Assembly (NCBI GenBank): GCA_963969365.1
Contig: OZ017759.1
Location: forward strand, 1,426,001 to 1,490,000
Direction: 5' to 3'
DNA: 64,000 nt
From: Asterochloris sp. CNOR1
Lineage: Eukaryota; Chlorophyta; Trebouxiophyceae; Trebouxiales; Trebouxiaceae
The notes under the pieces were generated by a model that saw only the letters and a program-made list of their open reading frames with translations, made no database searches and was not told where the DNA came from. Positions 39,124 to 49,267 of the stretch are shown here, in pieces. The position numbers were made by a program, and so were the translations under genes. Within the stretch, counting starts at the first letter, position 1. Each line of letters starts with the position of its first letter.

Positions 39124-42100
39124 GAACACTGCCGACCAGCAGGATGAGGAGGCTCAGGGCAGCCCAGGGGCGCCAGACCTGACAGCCCCCCTGCTGCCCA
39201 ACGCCACCTCAGTGCTGGAGCAGCGTGCTGCAGAGAACCGTACAGCTGCACGTGAAGCAAGTGAGCTGAGGGGATTTGGGCAAACAGGGTGGGGGCATCC
39301 TTGCAGCACCTCTGCAGCGTCATGGGTGTGCTGCACCTCTGCAGCACAAACTGTGGACACAGCTCTTGCGCACAGGAAGCAAGTGGGCTGAGGTATGGGG
39401 TGACCTTGGGGCACCCCTGCAGTGCACTGCAGGGCCATTGAGTTGTGGCAAGCTGAAGTGCAGAGGGCAGACAAGGGTTCTTGTCGATGCTCATATTGCT
39501 ACCATCCGCATTTGATCGGCTGCCTGGAGCACATGATAGTCTGCTGTGTCAAGGCTGCACAGCTTTGCAGGTCAGCTTACTCCGGTTGCACTGTTTGTTG
39601 GCATGGGCAATGGTCAGTCCATTGGGGAGGTTCCGCCTGGCAAGCACATGAACAAAGGGAGCGTCCTGTCCACGTTTGCGTTGCAGCTCTTAACAGAGCA
39701 GTAGTTGGGAGAGAGTTTTGACTGCTAGATGGAGCAGACCCTGCTCTGCACTGCACAGCAAATCAAGTCTCAGGGCTGGCCTTGCCCACAACCTCGCCCA
39801 AGCCCTGCAGGACGCATATCATCCATGGGCAATTGTCCTGACCCTGCAATCAGCACCCACTCCCCAGGGCTCAGCCCTGCAGTTGCCCTTCCCTTGCAGA
39901 GCGCAGCTCATCTTCGCCCGATGCTGGCCATGCAGACAGCACGCGCCGCGCGACGGCTGTGTTCCAGGATGGGGTCCGTGACATCATGCACGCCCGGCGC
40001 CAGCTGCGGCGCACCAACTCTGGTCTGTCCAACATGTCGACCGGCACGCAACGCGACAAGGTGTTTGGCCTGTTTGACGCCACTACCTGGGGCCTGCCGG
40101 GGACTGGCCTCATGAACGCTGCCAAGAACGCTGCAGAGGATGCCCTGGCACCCCCCGCCGAGCGGCCAGGTTTGTCTCAGATCTGGCGCCTTGTGGATGC
40201 TGCCTGCTGTGATTTATCGCAGTGCGGCTGTGACTGGGCCGCATGAACGACTTAGGGTGCACAACCTCATCCTTGTGGCTGCTGCTTGCTCTGGCTTGCT
40301 AGCTGCGGACCAGAACACAGCAGAAGATGTGCTGTTGTTGGTCTTCGCTCCTGCAATGTTGTACCAACCAGTGTTTCGCGGCGCCATCTCACCCAGATGT
40401 GTTGCAATTACTCCGAGTTTGCAGTCCTGCTGCTGCTGTGGCGAGCATTGTGATCACAGCAATGCTGCGTTTGTGGCACTCTGTTCTGCACAGGCAGTTA
40501 GTCAAAGAGCAATGGGCCACTTGTGAGAACCCCTGTCCTGCTGCACCTCAGCATGCCTACACCCACGAGGGTGCCCCTGAACCCATTGCGCCACTGCAGG
40601 GAGTATTGAGCATTGCATGTGATTGTTGTGGAGCTATCCGCCTGCGGAATACTGACATGTTGGTTGCCCTGCTGCAGGCATCATCTCGCCCAAGAGTGAT
40701 GCAGCGGCCATCACCCGCCTAGTCTTGAGCTCATGGCTCAACGTGCTGCTGCTGTGCGCTCCCCTGGGCATTCTGGCAGCCAAGCTGAACTGGGGGCCTA
40801 TCCCGGTGTTCTGCCTGAACTTTGGGGCGCTGGTGCCCCTCGCCCTGATCCTGGGAGAGGTGATTACTGCGGGCACCAGCTCTGCGGGGCTGTGAGTTGT
40901 GAATAGCCACAGCAGCCTACGCGCTGGCAATGGACAAAGAGGCTTCTACCTGAGCTGCCGGTGTTGCTGTGATGGCAAGTTGAGCTTGCCTTCTGGGCCC
41001 CGTTTCGGAGTGCTTGCTGACCTGTGCATGCCTGTGAATGCACAGGTGCTAACCCTGCATGGTTTCTTGTGCGTAGACCTTGGGTAGTGCAGAAAGAAGT
41101 CCCTGAGTGACTGACAATTGTGGCACAGCAGCTGGCAGCCAAGTGCTCTATCAACAGAGCACCCAAGGCCTCAAACCATGCTGCAGATCACAGAGGACCT
41201 GGCTCTCAGGTTTGGCCAGACCATTGGAGGGCTTTTGAATGCAACATTTGGTAAGCTGCCACTAGTTGAACAGGCCTGCCCTGCTGCCAGGACTGGATGT
41301 TGTAATTTATGGGCACCACTGCAGTGGCTGGCTTCTGTTACTGTCTAATTGATTGGAGGGCTGCTTCACGCAAACATTTGTTGAGCTGCTAGCACTTGGT
41401 GAAGGCCTGCCCTGCTGCTGTGACCACGCCTGGAACCATTGATGTTGCTGACTACATGTGGTGAGCAGATGTCGCATGACAAAGTTTCTGCCCATTTTCA
41501 GGAGTGCCATCGCTTCTGCTGCAGGCAATGTGGTAGAGATGATTCTCTCCATTGCAGCCCTGCTCAAGGGTTTGTACTCCGTGGTGGCAGCCTCACTCAT
41601 CGGCTCCATTCTGTCCAACCTCCTGCTGGTCCTTGGTGAGTGCAGACTCGTCTTTACTATTACCAGTCTGCTGCGTCTGGTTCGGAGATGTCATGCACCA
41701 TGTTGCTGCATCTTGCGTCAACGCTGTTCATTCCAGCCTCCTGCTGGTCCTTGGTGAGTTCCTGTGGCCACCAGATGCTGTTCTTGCTTGTTCCCAGCCA
41801 GAAGTGCTGGCTGGCAAGGGCTGCTGTTGTGTGCCTTCACTCCATACCCTCACCCACTGGCATCGTTGGTCAAGGTCAAGTTTGTCTTGCAATTGCCTTG
41901 GCAGCCTCAAGTACTGCAGCCCTGCGTGCTGTGGGTGTTCATCCCCTACCCGTGGGCCACTGTGTTTCAGCTCTGCTTGCTTTGGGTGTTGCTTTTGTGT
42001 ACTGGCCTTCAGGCTGCTGCCTCTTGACTAGCTTGCCACTTACGCTGCAGGGTGCTTGCCCCAATGGAGGGCCTCTGCTGGCTTCTGTGCGGCAGTACGC

Positions 42101-44634
42101 TCCTGTGCACCCTGCGACCTGCTGTGCAGGCTCCTGGCTACCTTCCTGTCATGCCCTGCAGGCTGCTAATCCGGCAGCATCAAGCACTGTGTCCAGAAGT
42201 GTGATGCTCAATAGGCTGACAACTGTGGAGTATATCGTGACCCTGCCCTGCAGGCTGCTGCTTTCTGTTTGGCGGCGTCAAGTACCGCGTCCAGGAGTTC
42301 AATGCCACGCTGAACAAGGCCTGCTGCTCCTTGCTGCTGCTAGCCTGCATTGGCATCATCATCCCCAGCTCTGCACAGCAGCTGTTTGGCCCAGAGCGCA
42401 TGACAGAGGAGGCTCTGGCCAACATCAGCCACGCCATCGCCATCTGCCTGGGCCTTGTGTGAGTACGCATGGGACATGTGGGCTGTGGTGTGACACGCTC
42501 TGCAGTGTCTGCCCGGCCTCTGCCCAGCTCATGCACAAGGGTGTTAGTAGCACCGTCTTAGCCCACGCCAGCGTGTCTGCATCAGGGTCAGCCCTTGCTA
42601 GCATCCTGTCAGGGTGTTGTGTGAGGATCCCTCGGTAGGCAGCTGCCTGCCATCAGAGCCTCCCCGCGCTTTAGGCCTGTCTGCTGTGCAAACTTTGGTG
42701 CCTGGTCAAAGCCCTGGATGCGCTGCAGCTGCACCCGCTACCACCACTCTTGTGCACTGGAACCCTTCCCTGCAAATTTTGCAGCTATACCTGCTACCTT
42801 AGCTGGCTTGTTGCAGAAGACCTACGCAGACATGTTCATGTGCGAGGAGGGTGATCGCAATGGAATGATGTCTGCTGTGCTGCAGGTACATTTGCTACCT
42901 GTACTGGCAGTTGAAGACCCATAAAGACATGTTCACAGGGGAGGAGGGCGAGGACGAGGAAACCCCTGTGCTGTCCATTGTTGCCGCCTTTGGCGCTCTG
43001 GCAGTGATCACCATCATCGTGGCAGTCTGCTCAGAGTGAGTTCGGGCTGGCGCTTGGGAGGCTGGCAAGCAAGGCGCGGGCCGTCTGCGATGCTCACGAC
43101 AAATTAGCAGTGCTTGGGGGCCCCAGGGTGGCGTGCTGCCAACCATTGCTGCGGTGGGCATGCTGGCAGTCATCAACGTCATTGTGGTAGTCAGCTCAGA
43201 GTGGGCTTAGTCTAGCAGTGGTGACTACTGAGCTGGCCAGGGCCCCAATTGTGGAGGGCGCTCACACTGAGTGACCAGTGCCCAGGCGCGGTGGCTTGGT
43301 GCCCACAGTGGCAGTCTCTGGGCTGCTGGCACTCATCCAAATTGCAGCCTGCATCTGTTTGGATTGAGTGTCTGGGCGGGAGCACTCTGCTTGACAGTGG
43401 GCTTACAACTTGCTTGTTTGCTGCAGGTTTTTGACAGGTGCCATTGAGCAAGTCAGTGCATCTAGTGGGCTGAATCAGATCTTCCTAGGCCTCATCGTGC
43501 TGCCCATTGCTGGCAATGCCTGTGAACACATCACAGCGGTGAGCCTGTGTGCTTGAGCCTTGTGCTGACCCTGCCCGCAATGGTCGTGAACCTCTCATCA
43601 ATTGCAGCTTGAGTGTGATCAGCAACCCAGACTGTTGATCCCCATGCTGCAGCCTCAAGTCTGTAGTGGCAGCTTCATGGCTTCCAGCCCATCTTTTTGC
43701 TGCTGTCATTGGCCTGGCATTGGTTGCTGCACGTCTTTCACCGCCTGTAGGGCTGCTGCGCTGCCTTCCCAGTGGTTCTTTGCCCAGCAGACATGCTGTC
43801 GCGGCAACACAGCAAGCGCATGCCCCCGACTGGCACCGTCAAGCATTACCCCTATGGCTGCAGGTCTTTGTGGCCATGAAAGACAAGATGGACTTGGCCA
43901 TTGGGGTGGCTCTTGGCTCATCCATTCAGATTGCCATCTTTGTGATTCCTTTCGTGTGCCTGGTGGGGTGGGCCACTGGCCACCACTTTTACCTGAACTT
44001 TGAGCCCTTTGCCGTCCTGGTGCTCACCCTGGCAGTCATCCATGCCTACTTCGTCTCATCTGACGGCCAGTCCCACTGGCTGCTGGGCGTGCTGCTGGTG
44101 GCCACATATGTCTTGGTGAGGCTGCACTTACATCATCCAGCAGGCACTTCCTGGGGCTGCCGGGCATGCTGTGAGGCCCGCTGCGAAGAGCCCATGTTGC
44201 CTCCCACTTGCCACAGCATTGTATTCAACCGAGCTGAAGCCTGCTGTGCAACACCGGGGTGACCTTGCAGTGGCTGCTGGGCATGCTGCTGGTGGCCAGT
44301 GCAAGGCTGCTGTCAGCAGTTTAGCTGCCCTCCCAGCTGCCATTGCGCTGTGCTTTATTGCAATGCGGACACCAGGCCCGGGCTTGACGGCTGAGACCCT
44401 TGGTCATGAGCCAGCAGATTGCAGCGGCCGCTGGGCTGCTGTACAGGTGCAACCTTTTGCAGATAGTGGTTGAGGTGTTGCACCTGTCTGCTGCAGGTGG
44501 CGCTCTTGTACCTGTTCATCAAAGGTGAGTAGTTGCCGCGGCAACTGCATTCCCTGCCTTGGCGTGCTACCTTGGCCTCGAGCTTTCCCTGATCGTGCCC
44601 TGCATCTGATGCTGCAGGCGACGACCCGCAGTGA
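39124..44634 (+). CDS. CAX: CAX-type Ca2+/H+ (cation/proton) exchanger
   Basis: Integral membrane antiporter that loads Ca2+ into vacuole-like stores using the proton gradient. Exons: 39124-39260, 39900-40169, 40678-40859, 41187-41250, 41525-41635, 42254-42458, 42886-43035, 43427-43538, 43864-44115, 44497-44524, 44618-44634. Phases agree at all junctions; the 5' exon is missing. A long hydrophilic N-terminus (NTADQQDEEAQGSPG onward) precedes membrane helices. The first alpha-repeat reads GGLLNATFGNVVEMILSI, the second LIVLPIAGNACEHITA, so both carry the GNxxE core. The second has Cys where most CAX have Ala (GNAAEH). The acidic loop between the halves is GEEGEDEETP. The last two coding exons are 28 and 17 nt. 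Introns 4, 5, 6 and 7 contain clear decayed copies of adjacent exon ends. Confidence 0.93.
41345..41435 (+). repeat. Decayed copy of CAX exon 41187-41250 end in the following intron
   Basis: The real exon end and donor side (41224-41290) read TTGGAGGGCTTTTGAATGCA, ACATTTGGTAAGCTG and later GGCCTGCCCTGCTGCC. The intron repeats ATTGGAGGGCTGCTTCACGC, AAACATTTGTTGAGCTG and GGCCTGCCCTGCTGCTG at 41351-41422. Confidence 0.85.
41715..41765 (+). repeat. Decayed copy of CAX exon 41525-41635 end
   Basis: The sequence CCTCCTGCTGGTCCTTGGTG at 41738-41757, followed by AGT, is an exact copy of the real exon end and donor at 41619-41641. The upstream part (TTCATTCCAG) is already diverged from ATTCTGTCCA. 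The copied donor is intact and could act as a cryptic 5' splice site. Confidence 0.85.
43112..43375 (+). repeat. Two decayed copies of CAX exon 42886-43035 end
   Basis: The real exon end is GGCAGTGATCACCATCATCG, then TGGCAGTCTGCTCAGAGTGA (43001-43040). A copy at about 43163-43205 reads GGCAGTCATCAACGTCATTG, then TGGTAGTCAGCTCAGAGTGG. A weaker one is near 43300-43360 (CTGGCACTCATCCAAATTGC). Confidence 0.8.
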
Positions 44635-44694
44635 CCATGCTCTTCATCTCTGACAGTGTTGGCAGACTTGACACAGGGATGGTTTATTTTGCTT

Positions 44695-44699
44695 TTACA
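44695..44699 (-). terminator. TGTAA poly(A) signal of NOP10
   Basis: TTACA on the plus strand is TGTAA for the minus-strand NOP10 gene, about 160 nt after its stop. It sits between the convergent CAX and NOP10 genes. Confidence 0.45.
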
Positions 44700-44859
44700 A
44701 TCTCTGCAGGGGGAGACAATTGATGTTTGTGCATAAACTCACTATCTGCAACTCTACTGGGCCGGTTTGAAAGTAGCTCATTGACACTCAGCATGCGTTC
44801 CATATAGCCTCAGATGTCAAGCAGATAGACACAGGAGTGTGGGGTTGACTGCCATTTGA

Positions 44860-45332
44860 TCAGTACTCAAGGCCTTTGCGCTGTGTAGGCAACAGCCCAA
44901 AGCGCTTCTTGCACACGATTCTTTCACGGGAGAACTTGTCATCAGGGGAGAACCTTGCAGGATGTGCCGACTCTGTCGGCTTACCGCCGTCGGGGGCTGC
45001 TTTCTGCAGGCAGCAATGAGTGAATGTTGCCCACAGACGCGAAGAAGCATCGTGCAGATGCAGCGAGCCACTGGCAGACAGCACACCTGCAGTGTATAGA
45101 CTCTGTTGCCCTCGTCATCATCATAGCACCTGGCAAGCAACAACAACTTGTTCTGGCATGACACCAGGGATACACAGCGCAGTGCACATCCCGAAGCATG
45201 TGGGGTTGGGTGGCAAAGCAAGCAGATCTGGTGGAGGTCTGCTGCCTGACTGACAGACTGTCCTCGCAGACATCCTGCTCTGTTGGTTGCCTGTACTCTT
45301 TGTTCTCATCAAATGACTCACATGAGATACAT
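44860..45332 (-). CDS. NOP10: NOP10, H/ACA snoRNP subunit
   Basis: Small core protein of H/ACA ribonucleoproteins, which guide pseudouridylation of rRNA; it binds the Cbf5/dyskerin enzyme in the nucleolus. Exons 45332-45322, 45129-45087 and 45003-44860 give 65 aa, the normal family length. Sequence: [18 protein letters not shown], then [20 protein letters not shown], then [10 protein letters not shown]. These are the signature motifs of eukaryotic NOP10. The first coding exon is only 11 nt (ATG TAT CTC AT), a microexon that is invisible without homology. The phases (2, then 0) are consistent. Identity is firm. Confidence 0.95.
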
Positions 45333-45607
45333 GCTGCTCCCTGACCCGAAAAGGGTCCTAAAGAGCGCCTGGGTTGCGCACGCCTCTGACACTGTCGTCA
45401 GACGGCTCTTCTCGCTGAACGCCTCAGCTGAGAAATTAATTGAGCTGCCTCAACAGCCAGCAGAGGTGCGGACGCAGATCCCCTGAATGGTGTTCACCCA
45501 GTCTGATGCATGACGTTTTCCTTCTGAGCCATCCCACTGGCCCAGTGTCACTCACATCGTGCATAGCAGCTGCCACCTTGTGAAGAATCCCAATTTGACA
45601 GCAACCC

Positions 45608-45937
45608 ATGCCCGACATCAAGTTTCCTACATACTCCACACACAAGCCTGGTAAGAAGAAGCAGGCCAAAGTGGTGACCCCCAAAGGCATGAGAATGGTG
45701 GACACTCAGCCTGCTGCAAGGCGACAACAGCAGAATCAGCATGTAAGGTTTTTGTTCAGCTTGCCATTTTACCTTGCCAGGGCAGCCCCCCAACTTCCTT
45801 GCTTGCAAAATTGTGCAGCCCTTTAGAGCATTCAGCAACGCACTCTTGCAACCTCTCCCCAGACAGCTGAGGCGCTCAATCAGGCGCAACTGCGCGACGC
45901 TGAGAGGCCATGCAGCTGGCATGGGGCAATGGTTTAA
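45608..45937 (+). CDS. Small basic protein, unknown (69 aa)
   Basis: Two exons, 45608-45742 and 45863-45937, joined in phase 0 across a GTAAGG...CCCCAG intron. Product begins MPDIKFPTYSTHKPGKKKQA and ends RDAERPCSWHGAMV. The N-terminal half is strongly basic (KKKQAKVV, RRQQQNQ). No family was recognised. It sits between NOP10 and DRE2, both on the other strand. The short length and lack of homology keep confidence low. The exon 1 frame contains a GTAAGA at 45650 that could be an alternative donor. Confidence 0.4.
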
Positions 45938-46029
45938 TCAGCTTGTTTCCCATGCTCTCCAAAACTTTTGAACACGTCCAGCCTTGCATTCAAAGGCATC
46001 AAATCGAAGCTCAATTCATTCATTTGTTT

Positions 46030-48602
46030 TCATGCATCGGCTGTAAGGAAGTCGCTGGTCAGAGCAACCTTCTTGCCCAATTCGAACTTTGGCAAGCCCC
46101 TGTAGGGACATGTTGAGCACCGAAAAGCGTCTCCCAGGCCACACTGCAAGGCAGCAAAGAATCCTGCTGCTAAGGGCATGGCCCAAGAAGGAACCAGGCT
46201 GAAGCATGCAGAGACCTCAGGATGCCACAGGCAGCCACGATCAGCCTCAAGACAGGGAGTTTCTGGGTGATGCAGCCACACAGAGCCAGGCGTAAGGCAA
46301 GCAGGCTGCCAACATGTGGCAAGCCATATGCTGTCAGCCAAGGCAGCACTCAGAGAGAGACAGAGCAGGCTTAAAGAAAGCAGAGGGAAGCTGGTGCTGC
46401 TGTAGGCAGCAGCCTGAGGCCAGCCGATGGCAGGCAAGCTTGAGCATGCAGGGACAGCCACCTCCTGTTGCACGCAACAGCTTGTTGTAAGAGAGGGCAG
46501 GCTGCAGCTTGCAGGGGGGCACTCACACTGCCGCAGGCAGACTGAGGGTTGTCCAGCATGTCAGGGGTCAGGTCGACTTTCACGCCGGCCCCAGCATCCG
46601 CTCTGCCGCAGGTGCAGTTCTTGCACGCCTTCTTGCTGGTGGTGCAGTCTGAGGCGGCTGCACGAGCAGAGAGCAGGTGTGTCAGGCCCCCAGGCCGTAG
46701 CAAATAATGTACAGGTCAGCATGACTCTTCTGGGCAATTTCAGGCGTGCTAGAAGGCTCTCTTCAATAGTAAGGCACACCTGGCACGGCAGCAGCGTCAA
46801 CTGCAGGTCCTCAGCCTAGGCAGCCATGCCCTCCACCGATGCAGTCCTCCCTCCCCTTTCACAGCTCTGTCAGCAGTGGTCCACCCCTGACGCTCAGCAG
46901 TTTGCTTTCAAGAGCAAGTCAAGGCGACCAACTGGGACCTCAGCCAGCCACTGAATCTCCTTTGTTGCTCAGCATCCGAACAATGAGGCATGAACACCAC
47001 CCGACAGTTGCCAGGCACACCAACAGATGAGGTGTACCTGGCACACCTGGCACCTCTGGCAGCCTCTGGTCCTGCTCTGTCAGCAGCCAGCGCCCAACAA
47101 CCCATGAGTGGAAAAGTGCACCTGGCACAACCCAGCACCGCCAGTACCCTCTGGTCCTCCTCTCTCAATTGCAGCGTACCTGGCACCACTGGCGGCCTCT
47201 GGTCCTCTTCTGTCAGCAGCTCATCATCATCCAGAAGGTCGTCATCCTGAGTGCTGGCTGCCAGCGCCCATACTTTGCTGGCGTCTGCTTTGCTGACAGC
47301 AGGCTGGCTCTGGGCTGCTGCAACGCCATGTGCTGCCTGCATGAAAGGTGCCTATGTTTACAGGCAGGCAGAGCCTTATGCTGCCGCTATTACTGTCAGC
47401 ACTGCTGTTTTCGGTGTCACAGTTCTGAGACTGAGAGGATCTCCTGCATTTTCAAAGACAGCGCAGCAATTGTCGCCACTGCCCAGATACAGCCCAGGCG
47501 CTGGGCAAGGTGCCTGCGAGGGACATTGGCATCCATAAGCTGCCATTGCAGTGCAGCCAAAGCCTTCCGCAGGGAGCCTGCCTTGGACGGTGGCATGGGA
47601 AACCTGATTTGCATATGGCAGCTTATGGATTCCGCAGATGCGGCCAAAGCGTGCAACAAGGTGCCCGCCCAGAAGAGCGGTGTGAGATACCTGTCAACAG
47701 AGCCTCACAGCTTGTGATACGGACCTGCCCAGAACTCTGCTTCCCGCCCTTGCCCTTCAAGCTGATGGCTGCCCTTGCGCCTGGCTGGTAGGAGGGTTTC
47801 TTTGCCATCACCTGCATGGCGGCAGGGCACTTGCTAGCTTCTGGTGGCAACTGGCAAATGTCAGGTCGTCCACTGATGCCCGACGTCTAGCAGGCAGTCG
47901 GGTGCTGCCAGCTCCATGCAGTCTAACACATCTGGCCATGCTGTATGGCGGGTTGGCTCCCAGGCAAGCCACCAGCTGCCATGTGACCACCAGCAACGGG
48001 GCACAGCTCACCGCGATGAGGTCTGCAGGGGCTGTCCTGGATGGCAGGGTTGAAGCGGCTGCGTCTGTGAAGCCTGCCAAAAGCAGCTGCTTGCAGAGGG
48101 TGTTGACTGTCTGCTGTGCCGTCCCCTGCAGGGCACAAGATGTTGACGGGCATGTGGCTGTTTCACCACGCAGCCTCAGAGCATGCAGACACAAGCAGTG
48201 ACACACATCACTGTTGATGCCAGGCACAGGCACCCCTCTTACCTGCATGGGCTCATACAGTATCACAGTACTGCCGGGCCGCAGCGATGCAACCATGGCG
48301 GCCAGCAGCGCGATGGTGTGATGCCCTGCTGTGTCGGCCACCGACATTGCGCTGTCAAAGGCCTGCTGAGGCAGGGCATCCTTAGACAGCAAGCCCGACT
48401 GTGTCACCACAGCAAGCTGCTGCAGCTCGAGTCCTGTCTCCTACAGGCAGAAGATGGCATGTTGGACTGAGCTACTGTCTGATGCCCTGCTGACAGCTGC
48501 AAATTGATGCCAAGACAGCAAACCACCCAGCAAGTGACAGACCTGCAGCAAGCCATTCAGGACAGCTCCTTGAACGATGGAAGTGCTCCAGAGGTGCAGC
48601 AT
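46030..48602 (-). CDS. DRE2: DRE2 / anamorsin (CIAPIN1), cytosolic Fe-S assembly
   Basis: Electron-transfer protein of the cytosolic iron-sulfur assembly pathway, reduced by TAH18/Ndor1. Exons 48602-48543, 48440-48243, 48125-48012, 47811-47725, 47336-47180, 46657-46527 and 46143-46030 give 286 aa with all phases consistent. The N-terminal methyltransferase-like domain has [18 protein letters not shown]. The linker ends [19 protein letters not shown], typical of the family. The two C-terminal cluster motifs are present: [10 protein letters not shown] (CX2CXC) with an upstream Cys in SDCTTSKK, and [20 protein letters not shown] (two CX2C motifs). Start at ATG 48602 ([17 protein letters not shown]) is likely but less certain than the rest. 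The intron after exon 5 holds several decayed copies of the end of that exon. Confidence 0.93.
46860..47175 (-). repeat. Decayed copies of DRE2 exon 47336-47180 end in the following intron
   Basis: The real exon end with its donor reads, on the plus strand at 47176-47222, GTACCTGGCACCACTGGCGG, then CCTCTGGTCCTCTTCTGTCA. Copies lie at about 47120-47160 (CCTGGCACAACCCAGCACCG, CCTCTGGTCCTCCTCTCTCA) and 47035-47090 (GTACCTGGCACACCTGGCAC, CCTCTGGTCCTGCTCTGTCA). A fragment lies near 46860. Confidence 0.8.
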
Positions 48603-49267
48603 AGCCCTGGTTTCTGCTGCTGCCTGCATCACGTGTGTAAAAAACCGTGCAAAGAGGCTGTCTGGGCTGCCTGCTCTGTTTGTTGAGGGGATCTCCCGTC
48701 CACAGGCGCAACGATCGCAACGATCTGAGAGCTGTGACTGGAATCTGCTTCTCTGTAGGTCCCAGGCGTAGGGTTGCATCCAGAGTTCAGAGAGCTCTTC
48801 TCCGCTCTCTGAGTCGTTCTCAAGGTGTGGCCCCCTGTCATTGTGCAAGAAATGCACCTGCGCATGAGATCTGGCCTTGCTGATTTTCACTTCACACCAG
48901 GCCTCACGTTTGTCTGAGAGGCACCAGCTGGATATTGAGCAGGCCTGGCAAGCAATGCTGCCAAGAGAGACCCAACACTGTGTTCTAGTCAGCCTGGCAG
49001 CCTGATCTTGCAGACCTGAGCATGTCGTGCCTCTGGCATCAGCTGCACTTTTTGACAGCCCAGCTTGACTGTCTCTCTGAGCATGGACATATTGCCACTC
49101 GTGATCATGCTGCCTCTCTACATACAGTCAGCACCAGCCAAAATTCTCCAGCAGCAGCAGCACCCTGCCCCTGCCAGCCACCCGCATGCCGCTGACAGCA
49201 CCACCCTCATGTTGCTGCTCGCCAGATCTCTCGGCCTGTGGTGCACCAGGCAGCAAGGCAGGCTCTC
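48603..49267. promoter_or_regulatory. Divergent upstream region of DRE2 and SERRATE
   Basis: Head-to-head genes are separated by 665 nt. Both leaders and promoters should lie here. Open frames exist on the minus strand but show no family signal. No TATA box was recognised. Confidence 0.45.
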
